Below are positions 1-7,970 of a stretch of DNA of 64,000 bases, one piece after another. The notes under the pieces were generated by a model, which did not search any database, was not told the origin of the DNA, and was given only the letters and a program-made list of their open reading frames with translations. The stretch is from assembly GCF_000423665.1 (NCBI RefSeq), contig NZ_AUIK01000032.1, forward strand, positions 1 to 64,000, read 5' to 3'. The stretch comes from Solirubrobacter soli DSM 22325. Lineage in GTDB: Bacteria; Actinomycetota; Thermoleophilia; Solirubrobacterales; Solirubrobacteraceae. Position 1 is the first letter of the stretch. The number at the start of each line of letters is the position of its first letter. Both the position numbers and the translations under genes were made by a program.

Positions 1-866
1 CGCCGCCCGCCGCCACCACGCCGCCCGCCGCCACCACGCCGCGCGCCGCCTCCGGCCCGCTCGCCGACGCCCTTGCCCGGGCGGCCAAGCTCGGCGTCGT
101 CGTCCCCGTCGAGGCGGCAGGCGGCGCGGTGGTCGAGCTCGACCGGCGGATCGCCGCCGTCGCGGCCGCGGACTCCGACCCCGCCCGCGTCGCCGCCGTG
201 CTCGGCGACACGTTCCGGCTCCTCCCGCGCGTCAGCGCACCCGACTTCTCCCTCGCACCCAGCACCGAGTTGCAGGGCGGCGACCCGCTCGCGGCGGTCA
301 CGTGGCTGCAGCGGGCGGCGCACGTCCGAGACGGGGCGTCGCGGCTCGAGACCGCCTTCCTCTACGGCGAGGCGACCGGCACGGCGCCACTGAGCCTCAA
401 AGTCGCGCAGCTGCCGAAGCGCCCCGGCGACCGCTGGGTCGGGCTTCCCGCGACGCCGCAGCAGCCGATCACCGGCGGGCGGCTCTCGCTCGTCGTCGCA
501 GGGAACGCGGGCGCGCAGCTCGCCGGGCTCGTGGTGGACGAGTGGACCGAGGTCGTCCCCGACCGGACGCAGATGACCGGCGTCGGCTTCCACGTCGAGC
601 AGCCCGCCGCGCGGGCGCCGCAGGCGATCCTGCTGGCGGTGCCGCCGGACGAGGGGCACGTGTGGACCCTCGACAACCTGGAGGCGACCGTGCTCGAGAC
701 GCTGGAGCTCGCGCGGCTGCGGCTGGTCGACGGCGAGGCGCTCGCCGCGCCCACGCAGGCCGCGCCGGCGGTGCCGCGGCTCGGCCAGTTCCTCCCCGCG
801 ATCTACCTGGCCTCCGCGCCCGCGGCGGAGACCGTGACCACCGACCTGACGCGGGTGAGCGCCTGA
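1..866 (+). CDS. Unknown protein, 5' end outside window
   Basis: The frame is open from base 3, so the start lies upstream of the window; about 287 codons are visible up to the TGA at 864-866. The first visible residues are a Pro/Ala/Thr linker coded by an 18-base unit present twice (bases 3-38). The rest looks like a compact soluble domain, with strings such as DEWTEVVPDRTQMTG and LETLELARLRLVDGE near the C-terminus. No signal peptide or membrane segment is visible. The stop overlaps the start of the next gene by one base, so the two are translationally coupled and probably act together. I recognise the pair as recurring neighbours in actinobacteria but know no established function. A link to phage-tail-like or contractile injection loci is possible but cannot be shown from here. 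Confidence 0.75.
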   Translation, partial: PPAATTPPAATTPRAASGPLADALARAAKLGVVVPVEAAGGAVVELDRRIAAVAAADSDPARVAAVLGDTFRLLPRVSAPDFSLAPSTELQGGDPLAAVTWLQRAAHVRDGASRLETAFLYGEATGTAPLSLKVAQLPKRPGDRWVGLPATPQQPITGGRLSLVVAGNAGAQLAGLVVDEWTEVVPDRTQMTGVGFHVEQPAARAPQAILLAVPPDEGHVWTLDNLEATVLETLELARLRLVDGEALAAPTQAAPAVPRLGQFLPAIYLASAPAAETVTTDLTRVSA

Positions 867-2521
867 TGACCGACTGGGCACGGCTCGAGCCCGGCGCGCG
901 CGACCGCGACCTCGCGCCCGGCCTCGAGGCCCGCATCCACGACCCGCTGTGGCTGCTCGGCCGCCAGTGGCAATTCGGCGAGTTCGAGGCCGCCGACGCC
1001 GGCAGCGCGATCGTCGCGCAGGTGAGCGCGTCCGTCGCCCCGCTGACCAAGCTGCGCCCCGGCCGGCCGGACCCGGCGGCCCGCACGGGCAACTACTCGG
1101 TGCCCGCCGTGCCGCTGGAGACGCTCGTCGAGGCCGACGACATCCACGCCGCCCCGACCGCCCGCATGCGCGCCCGCGCCGGCCAGCAGTTCGAGCGCGT
1201 GCTCGCCGCCCGCGGCCTCGCCCGCTACGCCACCACGTTCCGTACCGCGTATCCGATCGCCGCGGGCTCGCCCTTCGCGACCCTCGTGGCGGGCCGCGCC
1301 ATCGACGGCGAGAGGCTCGCCAAGGACCTCAAGGCCTCGTTGCGGGCGACGCCGCCGGCGCTCCCCGCCGGCCCCGTCGTCGACCCCACCGACAGCGCCG
1401 CCGTCATCGCCGCCGCGCAGGCGTTCGTCGCCTGGTTCGACGCGCTCGCGTTCACGCCCTCGGGCGGCCCCGCGGGCTGGGTGCCGGACCGGCTCGAGTA
1501 CGCGTTCGGCACCTCCTCGCCCGACGGCATCGGGCTGGAGGCCGACGAGTACACCGACGGCCACCTCGACTGGCACGCGTTCACGGCCACCGGCACGACG
1601 GCCGTCCCACCGGCCGGGCGCTCCACGCTCGGCCCGCTCACCGTCGTCCCGAGCGCCGTCACCTACCCCGGCATGCCCGCCTCGCGGCTGTGGGAGTTCG
1701 AGGACGGGCGCGTCAGCTTCGGCGCCGTGTCGGCGCAGCCGGAGGACCTCGGCCGGATGCTGCTGTCCGGCTTCGCGCTCGTCTACGGCGCCGACTGGCT
1801 GATGCTGCCGCTCGAGGTCCCGGTCGGCGCGGTCGTCCGGATCACCAAGCTCGACGTCCGCGACACGTTCGGCCGCACGACCACGGTCGGCCCCACGGCG
1901 CCGCAGGGCGAATGGCGGATGTTCGGGCTCTCGCGCGCGGACGGCACGAACGAGGACGCCCTGGTCGTCGCCCCCGCGCTCGCCGCGAGCCTGCAGGGCC
2001 GCGACATCGAGGACGTGCTGCTGCTCCGCGACGAGATCGCGAACCTCGCGTGGGCGGTCGAGCGGGCGATCGAGGGCGACGACGGCCTTCCGGCCGATCG
2101 CGCGCAGGCCGCCAACGAGGCAGCGCCACCGACCGAGCCGCCGAGCGGGTGGGTCGGGGCGGGGTCCGCGCTCCCGTACCGGCTGCGCACGGACCCGCCC
2201 CAGCACTGGTTCCCGCTGCTGCCCCAGCGCGCCGTCGCGACCGACCCGTCGATGGCGTTCCGGCTCGGCGCGCTCCCGCGGATCACGCCGCCGGGGCCGC
2301 CGCTGAAGCCGCGCGGGCGCCTGCTCGCGCCGCTGGCCAAGGACCCGAAGCTGCTCCTGCGCGAGGACGAGGTCCCGCGGGAGGGCGCGCGGGTGACCCG
2401 TACCTACCAACTCGCCCGCTGGATGGACGGCGGCACGTATCTGTGGCTCGGGCGGCGGAAATCCGTCGGCCGGGGCGAGGGGTCGAGCGGCTTGCGCTTC
2501 GACACCGCCGAGCCTTCATGA
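866..2521 (+). CDS. Unknown protein with GRQWQFGEF motif
   Basis: 551 residues. I chose the ATG at 866 because it overlaps the upstream stop (TGATGA) and the protein then begins MTDWARLEPGARDRDLAPG, followed by HDPLWLLGRQWQFGEFEA at about residues 25-45; the open frame upstream only shadows the first gene. The segment after residue 45 (DAGSAIVAQVSASV) reads as a beta-rich fold. The middle has a helical stretch with many Asp/Glu, and the C-terminus is basic (RRKSVGRGEG). There is no signal peptide or membrane helix, so it is probably cytoplasmic or part of an assembled particle. It is co-transcribed with the gene before it. The function is unknown and I do not assign one. It is certainly coding, given strong third-position GC and no competing frame. 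Confidence 0.8.
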   Translation: MTDWARLEPGARDRDLAPGLEARIHDPLWLLGRQWQFGEFEAADAGSAIVAQVSASVAPLTKLRPGRPDPAARTGNYSVPAVPLETLVEADDIHAAPTARMRARAGQQFERVLAARGLARYATTFRTAYPIAAGSPFATLVAGRAIDGERLAKDLKASLRATPPALPAGPVVDPTDSAAVIAAAQAFVAWFDALAFTPSGGPAGWVPDRLEYAFGTSSPDGIGLEADEYTDGHLDWHAFTATGTTAVPPAGRSTLGPLTVVPSAVTYPGMPASRLWEFEDGRVSFGAVSAQPEDLGRMLLSGFALVYGADWLMLPLEVPVGAVVRITKLDVRDTFGRTTTVGPTAPQGEWRMFGLSRADGTNEDALVVAPALAASLQGRDIEDVLLLRDEIANLAWAVERAIEGDDGLPADRAQAANEAAPPTEPPSGWVGAGSALPYRLRTDPPQHWFPLLPQRAVATDPSMAFRLGALPRITPPGPPLKPRGRLLAPLAKDPKLLLREDEVPREGARVTRTYQLARWMDGGTYLWLGRRKSVGRGEGSSGLRFDTAEPS

Positions 2522-2596
2522 GGTCCGCGCAGTGACGTGGGCGCGTACCTTCTGCGGGACCTACGTCAAGGAGGGCTGACGTCGCGTCGATGAACG

Positions 2597-5245
2597 GTGG
2601 TAGTGGGCCGTTCTGTCCAACATCACGCACGTGTCGCAGGCGTCGCCGCCGTCGTGAGCGCGGGCGCCGCCGCCGTCTCGCTCGCACGCGGAGGTCGTCG
2701 TACGCCGCCCGTGCCCGCTCCCGCTCCGGCGGACTCCGGCCTCGTCGGCCTGATCGAGCGCGTCGCGGACGCGACGAGCACCGCCCGGACCGTCGACGCG
2801 GCCCTCTCCGCCTGCCTCGAGCAGCTGTGCCGCTGGACGGGCTGGCCGGTCGGCCACGTGTACTTCGCCCACGGCTCGGAGCGCGCGCTGCCGTCGCAGC
2901 TCTGGTCCCTGAGCGACCCGGAGCGCTTCGAGGCGTTCCGCGTCGAGACCGAGCGGATGGAGCTGCCGCGCGGCGTCGGGCTTCCCGGCCGCGTGCTCGA
3001 GAGCGGCCGCGCCGAGTGGATCGTCGACGTGACCTGCTCGCCGAACTTCCCCCGCAGCGCGTGCGCGGCGAGCGTCGGCCTGCGCGGCGGCTTCTCGTTC
3101 CCGGTCGGGACGGACGCCGGGACGATCGCGATCATCGAGTGCTTCTCGCTGAACGCGGTCACGCCGGATGACCGGCTGCTCGAGGTCGCCAACCACATCG
3201 GGCGCCAGCTGGGCCGCCTGATCGCGGGGCTGCGGACCGAGGAGGCGCTGCGTGAGTCCGAGAGCCGCTTCCGCTCGGTCGCCGAGGCCGCCAACGACGC
3301 GATCATCGCCGCCGACCGCGAGGGCCTGATCCTCTCCTGGAACCCCGCCGCCGAGCGCATGTTCGGCTACAGCGCGGGGAGCGTGCTCGGCCGGCCGCTG
3401 TCGCTGCTGATGCCCGAGCGGTTCCGGCCGATGCACGACGCCGGCCTCCGCCGGGTGGCGGAGCGCCCCGAGTCGTCGCGGATCATCGGCCAGACCGTCG
3501 AGGTCGTCGGGCTGCGCGCCGACGGGGCCGAGTTCCCGATCGAGCTCTCCCTCTCCACCTGGGAGGAGAGCGGCACGCGCTTCTTCGGCGGCATCATCCG
3601 CGACATCGCCGCTCGCAAGCAGGCGGAGGACCGCGCCCGGGTGATGGAGACCGCGCCGGACCCGATCGTGCGTGTGGACGCCGGGCGCCGGATCGTGCTC
3701 GTCAACGCCCGCACCGAGCAGCTGTTCGGCTACGAGCGCTCGGAGCTCGTCGGCCGCTCCGTCGAGGACCTGTTCGCGGCGAGCGCGCGCTCCCGCGCGG
3801 CGGACTGCTTCCACGCCGCGGTCGCGGGCGCCTCGGACCGTGGCGCGGAGCTGATCGGCCGCCGCAAGGACGGCCGCGAGTTCTCGGTCGATGTCACCCT
3901 CAGCTCGACCGAGGGGGAGGACGGCAAGGTCGTCGTCACCTGCATCCTGCGCGACGTCACCGAGCGCCGGCGCTTCGAGGCCGAGCTGCGCCGCCTCGCC
4001 GATCACGACCACCTGACCTCGCTGTTCAACCGGCGCCGCTTCGAGGAGGAGCTCGCCGCCTGCGGACACGGCGCCGTGCTGCTGCTCGACCTCGACCGCT
4101 TCAAGTACATCAACGACTTCCACGGTCACTCGGCGGGTGACGAGATCGTCCGCATGACCGGCCGCGCTCTGACGGGCGTCGTCGGCGAGGCCGGCGTGAT
4201 CGCCCGCCTCGGCGGCGACGAGTTCGCGGTGCTCCTGCCCGGCTCGGACCGCCTGCGGGCCGCGCACGTCGCCGAGCTGATCCTGGACGCCGTCCGCGCG
4301 CAAGAGGTCACGATCGGCACGCTGCCGGTGTCGACCTCGGCCAGCATCGGCGTCGTCCCGTTCGGCCACGGCGACGCGCAGGTCGACGATGTGTTGGCCG
4401 CCGCCGACATGGCGATGTACGCGGCCAAGGAAGCGGGCGGCAACCGCAGCTACGTGCTCGACGACGAGGACGAGTTCGTCGGCCAGATGCAGGCCCGGCT
4501 GGCGTGGGCGCATCAGATCCGCCGCGCGCTCGACGAGGACCGCTTCGTCCTGTACTGGCAGCCGATCATCGACCTGCGGACCGGCCTCGTGACCCACCGC
4601 GAGGTGCTACTGCGGATGGTCGGCGACGACGGCCAGATCATCCCTCCGGGCGCGTTCATCGACACCGCGGAGCGCTTCGACCTGATCCAGGAGATCGACC
4701 GCTGGGTCGTCCGCGCCGCGATCCGCCTGCTCGCGAACGACCCCTCGTGGGAGGGCCGCGTCGAGGTCAACCTCTCCGGCAAGTCCACCGGCGACCCGGC
4801 GCTGACCGCGATGATCGAGCACGACCTCCAGCAGTCGGGCGTCGACCCGGGCCGCCTCGTCTTCGAGATCACCGAGACCGCCGCGATCGCCAACATGGCC
4901 CAGGCCCGTGCCTTCGCGGAGCGCCTCAAGGGCGTCGGCTGCCGCTTCGCGCTGGACGACTTCGGCGCCGGCTTCTCGAGCTTCTACTACCTCAAGCACC
5001 TCCCGCTCGACTACCTCAAGATCGACGGCGACTTCATCCGCTCCCTCACCTCGAGCGAGACCGACCAGCTCGTCGTCCGCTCGATGGTCGACATCGCCCG
5101 CGGCATGGGCATGAAGACGATCGCCGAGTTCGTCGAGGACGAAGCGACCGCCGACATGCTCCGCACCATGGGCGTCGACTTCTCACAGGGCTACTTCCAC
5201 GGCCGCCCCCTGCCGGTCGCCGACGGCGTCGCCTCGGCCGTCTAG
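2597..5245 (+). CDS. GAF-PAS-PAS-GGDEF-EAL cyclic-di-GMP protein
   Basis: 882 residues, with GTG start at 2597. Domains in order: a short hydrophobic N-terminus, GAF at about 60-205, PAS at about 222-340, a second PAS at about 345-460, GGDEF at about 466-620 and EAL at about 640-870. The cyclase active site RLGGDEFAVLLPG is intact, as is the preceding DLDRFKYINDFHG. The phosphodiesterase half has EVLLR in place of EALLR, plus EITETAAIANM, DDFGAGFSSFYYLK, KIDGDFIR and EFVEDEAT, so metal and substrate residues look preserved. It probably makes or degrades cyclic-di-GMP according to signals sensed by GAF/PAS; which activity dominates cannot be read from sequence. It is cytoplasmic. It meets the minus-strand phosphatase gene tail to tail, with a 4-base overlap of stops. 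Confidence 0.95.
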   Translation: MVVGRSVQHHARVAGVAAVVSAGAAAVSLARGGRRTPPVPAPAPADSGLVGLIERVADATSTARTVDAALSACLEQLCRWTGWPVGHVYFAHGSERALPSQLWSLSDPERFEAFRVETERMELPRGVGLPGRVLESGRAEWIVDVTCSPNFPRSACAASVGLRGGFSFPVGTDAGTIAIIECFSLNAVTPDDRLLEVANHIGRQLGRLIAGLRTEEALRESESRFRSVAEAANDAIIAADREGLILSWNPAAERMFGYSAGSVLGRPLSLLMPERFRPMHDAGLRRVAERPESSRIIGQTVEVVGLRADGAEFPIELSLSTWEESGTRFFGGIIRDIAARKQAEDRARVMETAPDPIVRVDAGRRIVLVNARTEQLFGYERSELVGRSVEDLFAASARSRAADCFHAAVAGASDRGAELIGRRKDGREFSVDVTLSSTEGEDGKVVVTCILRDVTERRRFEAELRRLADHDHLTSLFNRRRFEEELAACGHGAVLLLDLDRFKYINDFHGHSAGDEIVRMTGRALTGVVGEAGVIARLGGDEFAVLLPGSDRLRAAHVAELILDAVRAQEVTIGTLPVSTSASIGVVPFGHGDAQVDDVLAAADMAMYAAKEAGGNRSYVLDDEDEFVGQMQARLAWAHQIRRALDEDRFVLYWQPIIDLRTGLVTHREVLLRMVGDDGQIIPPGAFIDTAERFDLIQEIDRWVVRAAIRLLANDPSWEGRVEVNLSGKSTGDPALTAMIEHDLQQSGVDPGRLVFEITETAAIANMAQARAFAERLKGVGCRFALDDFGAGFSSFYYLKHLPLDYLKIDGDFIRSLTSSETDQLVVRSMVDIARGMGMKTIAEFVEDEATADMLRTMGVDFSQGYFHGRPLPVADGVASAV

Positions 5246-6228
5246 TCCTGGGTGCCGAGCACCGGGCGTTGGCGGAGGCCGTAGACGGTCGCGGCGACGA
5301 GCACGATCGCGACGATGACGGTCGCCAGGCCTGAGAGGTCCAGCGCCGCGTAGGCGAGCGCGATCAGCCCGACGAGGACCGCCACCGTGGCGGGTGTGAA
5401 GAGGAACGTCCAGATGTGCATCATGTTCTGGTAGAGCACCCACGCCGCGCTGCTCGGTGGGCGCCGGACGAGCCAGCGCGGGCGCCGTGTGCCGAGGCGC
5501 TCGCCCCAGAAGCGGCGTGGCATCAGCAGCTGGTCGTAGGCGTACATCGTGCGCAGGTACAGGCCGATGGCGACGAGGAACGACGCGGCCGCGACGGTCA
5601 CGGCGCCGCGGTCGCCGAGCTCGTGGAGCCGTCCGGGCGCGAGCAGCACGCCGCTGAGCACGAGGCTCATCAGGCCGCCGAGGAGCTTGGCGACCTCCAT
5701 CTTGGACTTGATCTTCTCGCGCACCTCGTCGATCGCCTTGGCGTCGTCGGGCGCGATCGTCCAGTCGAGCCAGCCGGTCGGGCGGCCGCGGAACTCCGGC
5801 TCGACGACGATCGCGGCCACCTCGGCGTTCTTGAGCGGCAGCAGCGGCGCCGGCCCGTCGACCAGCGCCCGCCACCACGGGCGATTGGCGAGCATGCGCG
5901 CCGCGATCCACCCGAGCTGCGGCATGTGCCCGATCACCAGCACGGGCCGCGCTTCCCGCCGCTCGAGGATGGACCGCGTGAGCTCGTCCAGCCCGTCCGG
6001 GGTCGCGTCGGTCGCGGGGTCCAGGCGCGCGTCGGCGAGCACCGCCGGCCCGCCCAGCTGCGCCGCCAGCCACTCCGCATGTGCCGTCGCCGGCGGCGTG
6101 CGGGCGTGCAGGATCAGGGCGACATCGAGGCCGTCGTGGTCCAGCGTCTCACGCAGCCGTTCCGCGACCGCGACCGGCATCTCGTCCTCACCCTTGATGT
6201 GCCGGCACAAGAGCAGCACGTCGGGCAT
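5242..6228 (-). CDS. SixA-like histidine phosphatase fused to membrane domain
   Basis: 328 residues. Residues 1-165 form a histidine-phosphatase (phosphoglycerate mutase-like) domain. The first catalytic His sits in LLLCRHIKGEDE, an RH motif lacking the usual following Gly, and the second in VIGHMPQLGWIAARML, typical of SixA proteins. Residues 185-328 hold about four hydrophobic segments (LLGGLMSLVLSGVLL, VTVAAASFLVAIGLYL, FTPATVAVLVGLIALAYAAL, TVIVAIVLVAATVYGL), so the enzyme is membrane-anchored. SixA-type enzymes act on phosphohistidine, but the substrate here is unknown. The next minus-strand gene (hydroxylase) ends 12 bases upstream of this start, so co-transcription is likely. Fusion of this phosphatase to a polytopic membrane domain is unusual. 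Confidence 0.85.
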   Translation of the reverse strand: MPDVLLLCRHIKGEDEMPVAVAERLRETLDHDGLDVALILHARTPPATAHAEWLAAQLGGPAVLADARLDPATDATPDGLDELTRSILERREARPVLVIGHMPQLGWIAARMLANRPWWRALVDGPAPLLPLKNAEVAAIVVEPEFRGRPTGWLDWTIAPDDAKAIDEVREKIKSKMEVAKLLGGLMSLVLSGVLLAPGRLHELGDRGAVTVAAASFLVAIGLYLRTMYAYDQLLMPRRFWGERLGTRRPRWLVRRPPSSAAWVLYQNMMHIWTFLFTPATVAVLVGLIALAYAALDLSGLATVIVAIVLVAATVYGLRQRPVLGTQD

Positions 6229-6240
6229 CGCGCCCCGATA

Positions 6241-7131
6241 CTACGCGGCGGCGGTGATGCCCACGCGTTCCGGGGTGTCGTCGTCAACCGTCTCGAAGAA
6301 GCCGCCGACGACGTCCTCGAGCTCGTCGAACGACGCGGCGCCGAAGAGCACCGGCTGGTACGAGGTGATGTCGTAGTCGACGGTGGCCATCGCGGCGATG
6401 TCGAGCGGGCGGATCTCCATCGAGCGGAACTCCTCGATCTCGCCGTAGGAGGAGAGGATGCCGGCGCCGTAGGCGCGCAGCTCGCCGTCCTCGTACATGA
6501 CGCCGAACTCGAGCGTGAACCAGAAGACGTCGGCGATCGCCTGCACGGCGGCGTCGGTCTCGCACCGCATGGTCGCCTCACCCGCGGCGCGCTTCAAAGC
6601 GGCGAAGCGGGGCGAGCCGAGCATGTTCCCGTGGCCGATGACCTCGTGGATGATGTCCGGCTCCGGCGTGTAGAGCGGCTGCGACGGATGGCGCACGTAT
6701 TGCGTCGAGTAGAAGACACTCTGCGCAAGCGAGCCGTAGAACTCGCGCAGATCGACCAGTCCGGGCGCCGGGTGGTACTCCCAGCCGGTCAGCGGCTTCA
6801 GCGCGGCGGTGACCTCGGCCAGCTGCGGGACCCGGTCCGACGGCAGCGCGAGCGCGGCCTTCGCCTCGCGGAACTCGCGCACGGCGTAGCGCTCGTGCTT
6901 GACGGCGAGCTCGCCGGAGACCAGCCGCCAGACCTCGTCCTCGGCCTCGGTGTAGGCGACCGGGGCGGGAACCGTGCCCGGCTCCCACGCGAGCGCGGAA
7001 GCGGCGATCTCGTTGCGGCGCTCGCGGTATCCGGCGTCCTGGAAGCCCGGATGGTCCGCCCCGAGATGCACGACGACAGCCCCGGACTCCGTCTGCGTGA
7101 CCGGTGAATACAGCTGCGCTTCCTCGAACAT
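6241..7131 (-). CDS. phhA: Phenylalanine 4-hydroxylase-like enzyme
   Basis: 296 residues with the start at 7131 (MFEEAQLYSPVTQT). A longer frame opens at 7221, but that start lies inside a perfect 12-base hairpin, so I prefer 7131. The pterin-dependent aromatic amino acid hydroxylase signature is clear: PEPDIIHEVIGHGNML supplies the two iron-binding His residues, and VFWFTLEFGVMYEDGELRAYG the iron-binding Glu and active-site wall. The predicted reaction is Phe to Tyr with tetrahydrobiopterin and oxygen. Length and motifs match bacterial forms without the regulatory ACT domain. It is cytoplasmic. No homogentisate pathway genes are adjacent. A TTGCGCGCAA palindrome about 30 bases upstream could be an operator. 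Confidence 0.93.
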   Translation of the reverse strand: MFEEAQLYSPVTQTESGAVVVHLGADHPGFQDAGYRERRNEIAASALAWEPGTVPAPVAYTEAEDEVWRLVSGELAVKHERYAVREFREAKAALALPSDRVPQLAEVTAALKPLTGWEYHPAPGLVDLREFYGSLAQSVFYSTQYVRHPSQPLYTPEPDIIHEVIGHGNMLGSPRFAALKRAAGEATMRCETDAAVQAIADVFWFTLEFGVMYEDGELRAYGAGILSSYGEIEEFRSMEIRPLDIAAMATVDYDITSYQPVLFGAASFDELEDVVGGFFETVDDDTPERVGITAAA

Positions 7132-7159
7132 GGCGACAAGCTTGCCACGCGAAGAAGTC

Positions 7160-7169
7160 TTGCGCGCAA
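7160..7169. promoter_or_regulatory. Palindrome upstream of phhA
   Basis: TTGCGCGCAA is a perfect 10-base palindrome about 29 bases before the phhA start at 7131. Its position suits a repressor or activator site. The binding protein is unknown, and chance occurrence in GC-rich DNA is possible. Confidence 0.3.
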
Positions 7170-7188
7170 AGTTAGGTCCGCTGTACAG

Positions 7189-7222
7189 CATGCCCACCGA
7201 ATCAGGGGAGTCGGTGGGCATG
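7189..7222 (-). terminator. 12-bp stem hairpin
   Basis: CATGCCCACCGA and TCGGTGGGCATG form a perfect 12-base-pair stem with a 10-base loop. It lies 34 bases past the stop of the minus-strand membrane gene at 7256, so it can end that transcript. There is no clear U-run. Confidence 0.6.
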
Positions 7223-7255
7223 TTGCTCAGCAGGCCGAGTTCCGTCGCACCCGCG

Positions 7256-7918
7256 TCATACCTCGAATGCCGCCATGACCAACAGTCCTCGTAGGGAGTT
7301 CAAAGCTGCGAACACGAGGCTGACCGTGACGAGAACGTCGTCGGCACCCGGGTATCTGTAGAGGCGCCAGTAAGCGAACACCGCGAAAGCGAGGGCGCCC
7401 AGCAGGATTCCCACTCCCACCACGTACCCGAGTGCTTCCCTGGCCTTTGACCACGACGTGTGCGGGCTCGCGCGCAGGCGCCCCGGTGTGGTTCCCGGGC
7501 CTCCCCATGCCTGGATGGTCTGAGACATGAGGGTGACGTCGAGATCGTTCTCGTGCAGCGTTGGATACAGGGTCTCGACGGTGGCGCTGATGAGTTCGTC
7601 GATCGTGGCCCGTAGCTCGACCAACGCGAAGAACTCGTAGAAGAGGTATGCCGTGAAGGCAGGGATGAACGTGAGGACACCGGCGAGATTTGACAGCTTG
7701 ATCGGCCCTACCGTCACCTGCGCGTCCTTGCTCCCGACCAGGAGAACGAAGGCTGCGATCGCCAGGACGAGCAGCGCCACCGTCCGACGGAGACTCTGGG
7801 CAACCGTCTCACTGCTTCGCGCGAGATGATCCAGATACTTGTCGCCGTAAAGGCGAGCGCTTTCCTCGGCAAAGCCGTCCGCGACTCGCGCCTTGACCGT
7901 CTTTAGGACGTAGGGCAC
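7256..7918 (-). CDS. Unknown four-helix membrane protein
   Basis: 220 residues. An amphipathic N-terminal region (MPYVLKTVKARVADGFAEES) is followed by four probable membrane helices near residues 45-62, 77-100, 160-180 and 193-217. The soluble loop at about 105-155 contains a Pro/Gly-rich stretch (WGGPGTTPGRLRASPHTSW). I recognise no family. The codon pattern is a little less GC-rich than its neighbours. It is transcribed in the same direction as the LuxR gene upstream, 52 bases away, and is followed by a strong hairpin at 7189-7222. It could be a small transporter accessory or a stress membrane protein, but no function can be assigned. Confidence 0.65.
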   Translation of the reverse strand: MPYVLKTVKARVADGFAEESARLYGDKYLDHLARSSETVAQSLRRTVALLVLAIAAFVLLVGSKDAQVTVGPIKLSNLAGVLTFIPAFTAYLFYEFFALVELRATIDELISATVETLYPTLHENDLDVTLMSQTIQAWGGPGTTPGRLRASPHTSWSKAREALGYVVGVGILLGALAFAVFAYWRLYRYPGADDVLVTVSLVFAALNSLRGLLVMAAFEV

Positions 7919-7970
7919 GATGCAGATCCTCTCACCGAGCCCGGATCACTTCGTGGTCGTTTGCTCAAGG

